Of a DNA stretch of 64,000 nt, positions 1 to 9,572 are shown piece by piece. Position 1 is the first letter of the stretch. Each line of letters begins with the position of its first letter. Source of the stretch: Meconema thalassinum (taxonomy: Eukaryota; Arthropoda; Insecta; Orthoptera; Tettigoniidae); the NCBI GenBank assembly GCA_946902985.2, contig OX336393.1:135994533-136058532 (forward strand). Reading direction: 5' to 3'. A program made the translations under genes and the position numbers. The notes below the pieces were generated by a model. It saw only the letters and a program-made list of their open reading frames with translations, was not told the DNA's origin and made no database searches.

Positions 1-45
1 AGTTCAGCATGCTACTGATTACGTCACCGAAGCCGCTAAATTTAC
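1..45 (-). repeat. fragment of interspersed repeat family R
   Basis: The motif GTTCAGCATG followed by ACGTCACCGAAGCCGCT matches the tRNA-like part of repeat family R seen near 25815-25865. The repeat is cut by the window edge. No coding content is visible, and the AT-rich stretch after it (46-145) holds nothing I can name. Confidence 0.5.
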
Positions 46-145
46 CGTAAAAGTATGATACTAAAAGTAGTAAAACAATAAAACCAAAAGAAAAAGAATA
101 AAAAGTAATGAGAGTTTCGCAAAATATCCTTAAGGGTAGTCGATA

Positions 146-480
146 TTATTCCGGCTCCAGTTCGTGGTGTAGTGACTAGCATTCTTGGCTGTGATTCCTG
201 AAGTCCGGGCTCGAATCTCAGTTCTGCTAAGAAATTCACTGAGCCTCGTGAGGCAAAACTGAGTAGAAATGAATTTGATTCCCACTTCAGCCATCCTAGA
301 AGTGAATTTCCTTGGTTTCCCCACTTCTACTCCGGGCAAATGCGGGGATGGTTCCTAACTTACAGCCCCAGTTAATTCCTACCCAATCCTAGCCCCGATT
401 ACAAACTCAAATAGAGTCATCACAATAACACTGTTTATCAGGTCAATTTCACGCATGCGTACACGGGGACACATTACCAC
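146..480 (+). repeat. tRNA-derived SINE, family A
   Basis: The 5' part resembles an RNA polymerase III promoter, with an A-box-like GTGGTGTAGTGACTAGC and a B-box-like GGGCTCGAATC. The body continues with the phrase CCTCAGCCATCCTAGAAG and a tail reading GTACACGGGG. The same body recurs at 21640-22010, 34300-34490, 52742-53116 and 53118-53345. The acceptor stem does not pair, so this is a SINE and not a tRNA gene. Confidence 0.7.
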
Positions 481-496
481 GAAATTGAAAGAAATA

Positions 497-1744
497 AAAA
501 GTAGTGCCGTGAAGGACTATACAGCCTATTTTCATAGATCCTACTTATGTTAATAGCCTCTGTCAACATACAAAATTTCAGTTTGATTGCTGTAATAGAT
601 TCGTAGATATTGGCAACCGACTAAATATTGCGGATGGTCGCCATGTTGGATTTTTATATATGTAGGTCTTAGAGTTACAGTATGTACAGTTACATGAAGA
701 TTATTGTGTACGTGTAGTATTCAAACTACAATTGCATGATTAGGACACACGAAGTAAAAACGAGACTTTAAAATTTCACACAGCTGCCATCTTGTGGTTA
801 TGGAAACAACTGAAGAAAAAAAATAGATGCCAGTGGATTAACATTTTTGTATAAGGATTTACTGTACCAGAGTCACTGTACTCGGATGGTTAAATTGCGA
901 AAACGACCATGTGAATATTTATAATTCGCGTCGCCACCATGTTAGATTTGTGATCACCAGGTTATTGAAAGTCCTATAGGTAAACTTATATTCATAGCCC
1001 CTATAAACATTTAAAAAAATAAGTTTGATTGCTGTAATAGATTCGTAGATATTGAGATCCATCTAAATATTTCGGATGGTCGCCATGTTAGATTGTTATA
1101 TGTATAGGCCATAGAATCATGTACCATTGAAGGAAAATTATTGCGTAGGTTCAATATTCAAACTTACACTTCGATCACATGATTACGACACAATAAATAA
1201 AAAACTTAATTTTAAAATTCACACAGCCGCCATCTTGAGGTTATGTAAAAAATTTAACGAAGTTAGATGCCGGTGCATTAAAATGTGTATAAACATATTC
1301 TGTACCAAGTTTTATTGCGTTTGGTTTGTTAAATCGCGAGAAAAGTCTATTTAAAATTTTCAACTTCGCTTGGCCGCCATAATCGTTTTGTAGTTAACCG
1401 GTTTTTGAAAGTCACATAGGTGAACTCCTAGTAGGTCCCTTTATCATCGTAAAATATTCCATTGTGATATCAGTAATAGTTTCGGAGATATTGAATGCTG
1501 GTGAAATATTTCGCACAGCCGCCATGTTGGATTGGTGAGACATAACAAAATTTGAAGGGCACGGTCGGTGTGGTCCGGAATAGTGCTATGAACTTACTGA
1601 GTTTCATTGAAATCGCTCTAGCCGTTTAGAAGTTATTAGGGACACACACACACACACCATCACACACGCGCACACACAGACAGACACACGGACAAAAGAT
1701 GATCTCCTAAGCCTATTTTTTTTTCATAAATGAAAATAGCCTAA
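497..1744 (+). mobile_element. HINE-like (Helentron-derived) element H1
   Basis: It opens with the family 5' block (here AGTAGTGCCGTGAAGGACTA) and subterminal repeat GCCTATTTTCAT. It ends in a hairpin whose right arm is ATGAAAATAG, followed by CTAA. A CACA/CAGA microsatellite lies at 1637-1693, just before the 3' hairpin. The core has spaced GCCGCCAT motifs. It encodes no protein, as expected for a non-autonomous rolling-circle element. The class is inferred from structure; no Rep/helicase source is present in the window. Confidence 0.6.
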
Positions 1745-1884
1745 AAAAAAGAAACAACACATAAATGAATAAATTACAACTACGACCCTTATGGTTTCCA
1801 CCACCATTTTTGATAGTTGTGCAGCGTACAAAATTCTACGCAAGATATTGTTCTTCAGTCGGCCAACATATGGATTGGAGAATA

Positions 1885-2260
1885 ACTATCTTGGGTGGTT
1901 AATATCATCCAATAGAACCACAGGTTCTATTCCCGGCCGTGGAGGGCGGCGAAAATCCTACGCCACTACGATTTTTATGATATCGGCTCAAAAAGACTTC
2001 TCGTATTACATTTGGCGATAAGAAGACAGCAACACCTAGGCTCCCAGTGGAATTCTAGTTTCCACTTTCCTATGGCCGTGTTTAACAGAACGTTGAATTT
2101 AGCGAGTAAATTGCGTCAATGGCTCTAACTCAAAAGATCCACAGCACAGTGGCCGAGATCAGGGATGGCTCCTGACTCGACTTTCTGGGTGGGCCTGATG
2201 ATATTTTTGTTGTTTCATATTCGTCATGATATAACTATAAATGAGTAAGAAACCTATATG
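1885..2260 (+). repeat. tRNA-like SINE
   Basis: A-box-like TGGGTGGTTAATATC is followed about 30 bases later by B-box-like AGGTTCTATTCCCGG. The rest is a non-coding body. The short open frame covering its first half has no recognisable protein. The stretch 2262-2660 that follows holds a GGGGCT...TGCCCC fragment resembling a SINE-A tail and AT-rich sequence, with no gene. Confidence 0.45.
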
Positions 2261-2662
2261 AAAACTTTAGTTAGTTATTGTTGTTTTAAGGGGCTGAACT
2301 ACGAGGTTATCTGCCCCTTTACATGAAAACTAGACATTGAAATTTCTGAGTTAAAATTTTTTAGCACTTTAGGTACATTTCTCTCAAAATCTACTGATTG
2401 GATAATAACAAAAATTTTCACATTTGTACTCCTAACTAGTGTGAAGATTTTGATGGAACTGAATTTTAATATGATGCTTACAAAACATTTTGTGCATGAA
2501 AATGTCCATTTTTCTTTTTTGAAAAAAAAAAACTTTAAGTTCAAAATTTCACAGAAAATCAGTGAAATACTTATCAAAAAACTTGCTGCATGTAAATATT
2601 TTGTTACCAACACAGATTAGTTATATGCATGAAAATTGCCTCTCCGTACTCAAATGAAGGAG

Positions 2663-2936
2663 AACAAGTAGTTCCGTGACGAACTAAAGAGCCTACTTTT
2701 CTTAAAATTTAAGATTCATGCCAATCTATATAGACCTATTGAGAATAATGACGAAATCAAGTCGGTAATACTAACACTTCTAAGTACTACAGTTTGAAAT
2801 ACACCTGAAACAGTGTAGCCTAATAGAGTAACTTAGTACAGTTGGCAGCCCTGGAGACTCTGAAAATATTCATAGTTCCATCTCTTAAGGTATAGAATGC
2901 ACATACAAAATTTGGTTGAAGTCTAATGGATAGTAT
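2663..2936 (+). mobile_element. HINE-like element H2, 5' part (split by LTR copy 1)
   Basis: It starts AACAAGTAGTTCCGTGACGA and has the 5' subterminal repeat GCCTACTTTTCT at 2691-2702. The element is interrupted at 2936 by the LTR retrotransposon and resumes at 12913. The perfect inverse of the subterminal repeat, AGAAAAGTAGGC, is found at 14046-14057. Confidence 0.65.
2933..2936 (+). repeat. target-site duplication GTAT, left (LTR copy 1)
   Basis: GTAT immediately precedes the TGTGCCC end. The same four bases follow the GGGCACA end at 12909-12912. Four bases is the usual duplication for gypsy-type integrases. Confidence 0.85.
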
Positions 2937-4458
2937 TGTGCCCAAATCTAGGAATGGGTATTCCAAGTTTCAGACACCTAGATATCAAGGGAAAGGCTGC
3001 AGCCGCTTTTGAAAGTTCAGATATTTGAATATCGCGCTACATTGCTTCTCGAAGCATTTCGAAGGATTTTACCGATAGTTGGATGGCAAGTGACGTAGCG
3101 AGTCATAGCAGAGGTGGAGGCTATTTATTGATTAAATAGTTAACTATGGAGCAGAGACTTGAGACTGGGATCAGATTACTGGCACGGCCAAATGAAAGAG
3201 AACGCAATTAGTATCAAGTAAATCGGATCAGGGATTCAAGAGGTATGAGGATTTCTAGATATCAGGCGATGACGCGTGACCCTGACCGTTTTGAATAAAA
3301 GCCAGCTGGAGCAGGCATGGGGAGCTCACTTCAACACAAGCACTTGGCGAGCAAGTTGCGTCTACGCTGAGCCAAGGCACATGGTTGCCGTATCTACGCA
3401 GAAGTTCTTTTCAAATCGTGATAGTCACGAGAAGTGCTGCGCAAACGAGTTGGAACTTAGTAAGTTTCTGGTGAGGAGAATCACTGAGGTGATTGATTTC
3501 TACAGACATTGGTGGAAATATTTATATTTCTAAAAGGACATATGCTAGACTCTGTCTAGAAAATAGTATTTTGTCACAGTCCAATAGTAACTTAATACTT
3601 GGATGTTTAAATCCATTGCAAGTCAGTTTTCATATTTTGTAACTAGTTGACCACTTCGATCTGTCAGTACACTGAAGACTAGTCTATAACGGTGGTGTTC
3701 ATTAGTCTACGCAAGGGAAACTGCAAGTTGTCTAGCGCATGGCAGATGGTGATATTAATAAACCATGCCCAGGGAACGATCTTCAGAACAGCCGTTAATT
3801 GCTTAGACTGTCAATGTTTTTCTTGTACTGATGAGATTACAGTGAGTTATGTTACAACTGACACATTTAAGAAGAGATCACTTAGATCTGACCCTATTTC
3901 AACAAACTGTTATGGCTTTGATAGAAGCTCATATTAAAATGGAACCACAGTTTATTCAAACACCGAAAGATACTACCACTATGTCTGACTAGACGATTTG
4001 TGGGTCTACAATGGCGGCCGATACAAGGATTATACGTGCTTGTCCGCTAGGGCATGTCTATGGATAAATCTGGTATAGACCAGGTTTACTACACTTCAAG
4101 ACCATCAAGAAATGTAAGCCACATTTGAATTATTTTATGCCTAGCTAATTGGAACAAACTATTTTTCTGCAGATGACCAACACATTTTTTTCGTCGTATT
4201 TAAAGCTTGTAATGATTTACGCAAGACTTATTAGAGTTATTCTGAGTATTTTCAGCACTCAGAACAGTTTAGGATCGATGACCGAGCATTTCGAGCATTT
4301 ATTTGAATTTTTCATATTTTGAAGGAAATCACGGTAATCAGCCGATGTAACTGTAAAAGTTAAATTTATTTTTGTTGAGGAATGGATATTTTTTTCCATA
4401 TTCGAAGGTTCGAACATGTGGATTCTCACATAATGAGATGATAATTAAACATATTTGA

Positions 4459-4494
<36 letters not shown>

Positions 4495-6280
4495 CCACTA
4501 ATAATAATAATAATAATTTTCATAATTTTTCTAAATAATTCTTGGATATTATATTTTATAATAATCATATGTATTGAGAAAGAGCCTATGAAGTAGTTTA
4601 AACATTTCTAGTTTGGAACAGGAGATTTTCCGAAGGAGAGTGGTTAGCGCAAGCCCGCATTCAACCAACATGTCAGTTCTGGTTGAACAGCTGATATTTG
4701 CTATGAGCAAAGTATATGATTCATATAACACGGAGAGGCATGAAACGGGAAGCAAATGATATTTGTATCAAATAGGATATTGTTGTATTTATATAAAATC
4801 ATGACGTAAATACACCTCGAAAGTGAAATGAAGCTTTTCATAAGTATGGTAAAGTCACGGGTTGAACTGAATGGTAAAATAAAATAAACTTGTAAGTTTA
4901 TTAATCTTCCAGTGTTGATAACAAGCAGAGGCTTGATTTATTGTATAAATTTTGGGAAGATAATTTATGTGTGTGGAGTAGTTGAAATGCCATTCCCAGG
5001 TGCGCATGTTAAGTCGCAGGAATGAAGGTTTTTTCGAGCATCAATCAAATAGCAGGTTCGATGGCTCAGGTTTATAGTAGGAGTATTGGAGCCACACATT
5101 TCGTCGTATGAATAACCCGAAGGTTATTTCTTTAAAACCATCAGTTCTTATTTCAACCTTGTTTACGAATTCCATTTAGACTTTGATTTTGCTAGAACCC
5201 GGATTTGTCATGATAGTAGTTTATTCTTCTTCAGAGGAAGACCTTTGCCGTTGTTGTTGTTGTTATAATATTGTGTTCTTACACAAATAATAGAATGGGC
5301 CACTGCCAATTTAAAATAATTCTTTAACCACGAATAATTTGAAGGATATTTTCAATCCTAGTGCCATGAACTAAATGAATTCATTATAAAACTACAATTC
5401 TTATTTCCGCATTCTGTCGAAGAATTGCAAGTTGTGAAAGTTACTAGAAATGGCCATGAATATAAATATTTTTATAATAATGATTCCAAGTGGAAAATCT
5501 AATAGTTGAATGGTTCAACCATTTATTGATCAAGTTAATGATTCAGAAATCATGTATTTTGTTTGGAACTTGAAGTTCATAATCGAGTCACTTCTCGAAT
5601 GTTTAATGTCAGAAGAACAATTAATTGTTGTTGTGCTTCGCACAGTTCTTCGATGCTATGCTCAATGGTCAAATACTTTTCAAATGTTATTAATATGTGT
5701 TAATAATTTGTATTGTTTCTATGATGATGATAATTTCGACGATATATTTTTGAAACTGGAAAACAAGTGAAAGTTTAAGAATTCTATAAACATTTATTCT
5801 ACGAGTGTTAATATCATGTATATAGTCAAACAGTGATCTACGTTATTTCCAGTATGGACAATTCATTTTGAGCTGGAATTAAATGTTAATAATTTTGGAA
5901 CACAGTCCACAGGACTAACAATCGGACTTGTGTTTTCAAAAAGATTGTCAAATGTGTTTGGAAGATTTCTGTATATGGTGTGTAAATAAGAGTGTGGATC
6001 GCCACACGTGGATGCTGCTGCTTTGAGCATTCTTGCAGTCAGATTTTAACTTTAAATAAACTGAGATAATTTTACCAGATGTGTTTCACCCAATTAAATC
6101 TCCTTCTATCCTTATTGTTGCATTGAGCCAAAAATCAGTAAAGCATTTTTTTAAAATTTGATGTCGTTTTTGCAATTTGCTTTAACCCATCTGGCGCTCC
6201 GGGATATTTTGATTCTCGTGCTGACTGATTATTGGTAAAATGCATATGTGGTCGTGCGGACTCCGGTCTAAACGGGCACA
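2937..6280 (+). repeat. 5' LTR, copy 1 (3344 bp)
   Basis: It begins TGTGCCCAAATCTAGG and ends TCTAAACGGGCACA. It matches 9573-12908 along its length with few differences. It contains a (TAA)n tract near 4458-4520 whose length differs among the four LTRs, and candidate AATAAA signals at 3294-3299 and 6055-6060. Its short open frames (3276-3533, 3692-3937, 5510-5770) are disrupted in copy 2, so I do not regard them as genes. About 3.3 kb is very long for an insect LTR. Confidence 0.92.
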
Positions 6281-6302
6281 TAAAATAAGATAGAGAGAGA
6301 AA

Positions 6303-6324
6303 TGGCTTCGAACGTGTGTCCCGA
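6303..6324 (+). promoter_or_regulatory. primer binding site, lysine-tRNA-like, copy 1
   Basis: TGGCTTCGAACGTGTG begins 22 bases after the LTR. Copy 2 reads TGGCTTCGAACGTGGG at the same place. It resembles the complement of the 3' end of an insect tRNA-Lys (TGG, then CAACGTGGG) with a few mismatches. The tRNA comparison is from memory and the offset from the LTR is larger than usual, so the call is moderate. Confidence 0.5.
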
Positions 6325-6789
6325 TTTAGACATGGTCAATCGCATGCCGATTTGAAATTGTGATAATTTTTATAGAAATATTTTGGGAGTTGAGAGATGT
6401 CTGGTTTGGATGAATAAATTAGTAGGAAACCCAATTAGTGGGGAAAATTAAAAATTTAACTTGGTTAATAATTAGAATGGGTTTGATTATTTTTGATAAT
6501 GGCTTAACCATTAGGGCGTCAAGTAAATTCAGTAGTAAACGTTCGATGACTGGACATACACATAATTAGAATCCAGGTGGAGGATATTTGAGAACTTGCA
6601 TATTTTCTTGTGATATTATGGTAAATGTAATTCGTAAAAGTAGAGACTTTTGTTTTTCCATCACGTCGATATTAGGACAAATCTCATTTTATTATAGTGT
6701 TCCAATTAGCTATTCATATTTCTTGTTCTAGTTATAAGCTTGTGTTTGCCACTGTTGTATACCCCTAAGTTTGAATAATTATTGAAATT

Positions 6790-8748
6790 ATGGAAGAAAT
6801 GATGAGGATGATGAGGAGTTTGGAGGAGAGTTCAAAACAGGCTGGACTGCGTGTAGCAGCCATTATGAAAGAAAATACTGAGGCTTTGGAAAGGAAACTT
6901 AAAGAAAATTCTGATTCTTTGGAAAATAAACTTAAAGAAAATTCTGATTCTTTAGAAAGCAGGTTAAAAGGGAACTTGAAAGAAAATTTAAACAGTAAAT
7001 TTAATTCAATGGAAAGTAAATTTAAAGAGAATTCTGAAATTTTGAAAATGACACTTGCAAGTAAAATTAATAAATTATGCGATAAAACACATGAGCTCGA
7101 AACTTCATTAGCTACTAACGCTAGTTTAATGGACGAAAAATTTCGCGATGCCGATCTTCGATCCCAAAGCTTAGCTGATAGGATAGAACATGGTCTTAGG
7201 AAAGTTGGTGAAGACATGGTCAACCTGGAAGTTAGAGTGAAGAAGGAGAGTAACGAGATGGGAATTCTAGTTGTTCAACGTTTAACGGAACAATTCAAGG
7301 AACTTGTCATGGGAGAAATAAGAGAAGGTGTGATTAGTGAGTTGCAAACTGAAATTAAAAACACAGTTGTCAATGAAATTAAAGACACACTCAAACTGGA
7401 GAACCAAGAAGGAATCAAGGAGATTAGGGAATCTTTGTCATCCCATATTGAAGTAATTGCCAAAGATATCCAAGCAACTCAGAAGGACATATCAGATATG
7501 ACAGGGTCATTGAAAAGTCATGAAGCTGTTATGAACCAGATATCCATTGATGTTGAAGACAATTGTAAAGAGACTGAAGCAATTAAGAAGATGGCAGAAG
7601 AAAACCAGAAGGAACTTGAGGCTATGAAAACTCAAATAAAGGATGAGAAACAGTCTGATCATCTGTTGAAAATGCCGAATGTAAGGGGAAAGGAACAGAT
7701 ACAGATAAATCTAGGAGCAGCTAGAGAGACTGATAGACGGGATGAGGTCAGGACAGTATTTCAATCCAACCCCATAACTGTATTTAAGAATATAGAAGAC
7801 AAGCCTTCTAAATTTTCAGGGCGAGATTCTGTAACACCCGTGGAATTTTTGAGAGAAGCAGGTGATTACCTGAAAGATTCTAAGATCCCTAAAGAAAGAC
7901 AGATCCGAGTGATAGGGAAGTTCTTGGAAGGTCCTGCACTTTTGTGGTTTAGAGCATTTAGATCCACTCTAACCACTTTTGAGGAGTTTTCTCGTGGGCT
8001 ATTGAAGAAGTTTTGGTCCCCTGAAACCCAACAGCAAGTTAGAGCAGAGTTATATTCGAAGAGATTCTCGACGTCACAACCTACTCGATACTCTACGTAC
8101 TTTTCTGGACAGCTGTCTAAACTTCAACATTTAGATCCGCCGATGCCAGATAACGAGTTGATTACTGCATTGATACGTCAATTTCCAGCAGACGTCCAGA
8201 GGACTTTGATCGCTGCTGATATCTACAATATGGAACAGTTTGATGAAGTATTACAGAAGCTGGATCATACAAACGCTCAATTCTTCCATCAGAAGGGAGT
8301 AAAGAGTAATAACGCTGTGTATGCTGTTATGGCTGACAGTTATTCTCAGACACCTCGAGAGATTCGAGAGGAGCGAGAAGAGAAATCGCCGAGGGAAGAT
8401 TCCAATAAGAGAGGATGGAACCAGCATAGTAACAGATACAGTTACAAACCATATGCGAGACCAGATGGTGGTAATCGATACAACACTCGATGGAGAAGAC
8501 CACGTGATACTCAAGAAAGGTACCAGGAAAGAAGATCCTATGGTAGAAATAACTACAATAATAGAGGGAATGTAGATACTCGTCAGTCCAATGAAGAGTT
8601 TAACAAGGAGACGAGGAAAAATTTGGAAGCAAGACACCAAGATAACTTGCAATTTTTGGAGCAGAGGCCCAATGATCCAGGTCCATCGGGAACACAACAA
8701 TCTCGGGGGAATGGTAATGAAAAAACAACAACTTCGAATTCACAGTAG
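6790..8748 (+). CDS. gag: Gag polyprotein, copy 1
   Basis: This 652-residue frame encodes the structural protein of retrotransposon particles. Residues 1 to about 300 are Lys/Glu-rich and strongly coiled-coil, opening with 11-residue repeats of the type LKENSDSLENK. Residues about 330-500 match the retrotrans_gag fold, with PSKFSGRDSV, GPALLWFRAF and ELYSKRF as landmarks. Residues about 540-605 are rich in Arg, Asn, Tyr and Gly and lack CCHC knuckles, so RNA binding may rely on this basic tract. The frame is intact, ends TAG at 8746-8748 and lies upstream of the protease in a different frame. A minus-strand open frame over 6765-7223 is a shadow of the repeats. Confidence 0.9.
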   Translation: MEEMMRMMRSLEESSKQAGLRVAAIMKENTEALERKLKENSDSLENKLKENSDSLESRLKGNLKENLNSKFNSMESKFKENSEILKMTLASKINKLCDKTHELETSLATNASLMDEKFRDADLRSQSLADRIEHGLRKVGEDMVNLEVRVKKESNEMGILVVQRLTEQFKELVMGEIREGVISELQTEIKNTVVNEIKDTLKLENQEGIKEIRESLSSHIEVIAKDIQATQKDISDMTGSLKSHEAVMNQISIDVEDNCKETEAIKKMAEENQKELEAMKTQIKDEKQSDHLLKMPNVRGKEQIQINLGAARETDRRDEVRTVFQSNPITVFKNIEDKPSKFSGRDSVTPVEFLREAGDYLKDSKIPKERQIRVIGKFLEGPALLWFRAFRSTLTTFEEFSRGLLKKFWSPETQQQVRAELYSKRFSTSQPTRYSTYFSGQLSKLQHLDPPMPDNELITALIRQFPADVQRTLIAADIYNMEQFDEVLQKLDHTNAQFFHQKGVKSNNAVYAVMADSYSQTPREIREEREEKSPREDSNKRGWNQHSNRYSYKPYARPDGGNRYNTRWRRPRDTQERYQERRSYGRNNYNNRGNVDTRQSNEEFNKETRKNLEARHQDNLQFLEQRPNDPGPSGTQQSRGNGNEKTTTSNSQ

Positions 8749-9413
8749 AAGATAGAATTTTGAATACTTTCACTTCCAGAATTATTAAATGGCAAGCAGA
8801 GGATGATGATTTAATTCAACAGAATGACGAACGAAAAGAAATGGGTACCAGAATTAGAATGCCAATTATATCATGCGAAGTATTCGGTATGCCTGTCGAT
8901 ACTTTGATCGATACTGGGGCTATGCTTTGTCTGGTGAGTGAGAAGCTTTATATTCTGTGGAAGCTCAAAGAGAATTTAGAGGAGATTCCAGTATCAGGAA
9001 TTAAGATCCAAGGAATAATACCCAATAAAATATCTCTGTGTAAAACACAATTATACTTATGTATTACGATTGGAGGACATGATTTCCGACATGTATTTGT
9101 TGTAATGAAGGACATGGCTTTTGACATGATATTGGGAGCAGATTTCATTCAGAAATATCAAGCAGTGATAGATATGAAGACAGAGACGATCAAATTCAAG
9201 AATACCGAAGAGATTAACTTCGAGGGAAAAGAAGAGGAAGACATCGATGGAGATGCTCAATGGTCTCTGATTTTTCATGAAGCTGAAGGAAGAGAAGTCT
9301 ACACTGAGAAGGAGTCCCCAGAGTTAGGGAAGATTTTGGAAGAGTATCAAGATATTTTTGATATTAAGCCTGGTGAAATTGAAGATTTTGAATATTGTGG
9401 AAGTAAACAATAA
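8721..9413 (+). CDS. retropepsin-like protease with truncated RT linker, copy 1
   Basis: The protease frame opens at 8721 after two stops and is in the -1 frame relative to gag, which it overlaps by 28 bases. It has the catalytic motif TLIDTGAMLCLVSE and the downstream flap-side motif MILGADF, both typical of retrotransposon aspartic proteases. After the protease it runs into EYQDIFDIKPGEIEDFEYC, which resembles the start of the RT region in gypsy elements, then stops four residues later. The first in-frame ATG is at 8820 or later, so expression probably needs frameshifting from gag. Maturation of Gag is the expected role. Confidence 0.85.
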   Translation, partial: KNNNFEFTVEDRILNTFTSRIIKWQAEDDDLIQQNDERKEMGTRIRMPIISCEVFGMPVDTLIDTGAMLCLVSEKLYILWKLKENLEEIPVSGIKIQGIIPNKISLCKTQLYLCITIGGHDFRHVFVVMKDMAFDMILGADFIQKYQAVIDMKTETIKFKNTEEINFEGKEEEDIDGDAQWSLIFHEAEGREVYTEKESPELGKILEEYQDIFDIKPGEIEDFEYCGSKQ

Positions 9414-9507
9414 TGGAAGCTATGAAGTAGCTAATACACGAACTGGTAACATCGTGGGAACTTATAATGCATCGAATTTGAAGATCTATTATTCAAGAAC
9501 CAGATGA
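9409..9507 (+). pseudogene. remnant of integrase C-terminus, copy 1
   Basis: In the frame +1 to the protease, 33 codons read NNGSYEVANTRTGNIVG and then NASNLKIYYSRTR before TGA. This pattern (YEV, VGTYNA, LKIYYSR) is what gypsy-type integrases carry at their extreme C-terminus. It starts directly at the deletion junction and ends about 65 bases before the 3' LTR, the normal place for the end of pol. It supports an ancestor with a complete pol gene. Confidence 0.7.
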
Positions 9508-9560
9508 TTTAATGTGTAGATAGGAAAAATAAAAATTTTTCAATTTTTATTTTTTGCTAG

Positions 9561-9572
9561 GTGTGGGGTGGA
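9561..9572 (+). promoter_or_regulatory. polypurine tract, copy 1
   Basis: GTGTGGGGTGGA lies directly against the 3' LTR and is identical in copy 2 (47076-47087). This is the expected plus-strand primer position. It contains three T residues, so it is not a perfect purine run. Confidence 0.6.

Noticed and set aside
3276..3937. Open frames in the LTR (85 and 81 codons), repeated at 9912-10573
   Set aside because: They are identical between the LTRs of copy 1 only because the LTRs are identical; in copy 2 the same frames are broken by indels and substitutions, so there is no sign of coding selection.
4458..4520. TAA microsatellite differences among the four LTRs as a regulatory change
   Set aside because: Length variation at a microsatellite is expected from slippage, and no function is indicated.
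5510..5770. 86-codon frame in the LTR (MVQPFIDQVNDSEI...)
   Set aside because: It is frameshifted after about 28 codons in copy 2 (42886, 49648), and the composition is typical of AT-rich DNA.
6765..7223. Minus-strand frame of 152 codons over gag (and 217 codons at 44082-44735)
   Set aside because: It is a shadow of the repetitive gag coiled coil on the other strand, reading Ser/Leu/Phe repeats; it has no family resemblance.
8720..8726. A AAA AAC slippery heptamer at the copy 1 gag-protease junction
   Set aside because: The heptamer is out of register with the gag codons (GAA AAA ACA), so the classical two-tRNA -1 slip does not apply; only homopolymer slippage is possible. It is also not kept in copy 2.
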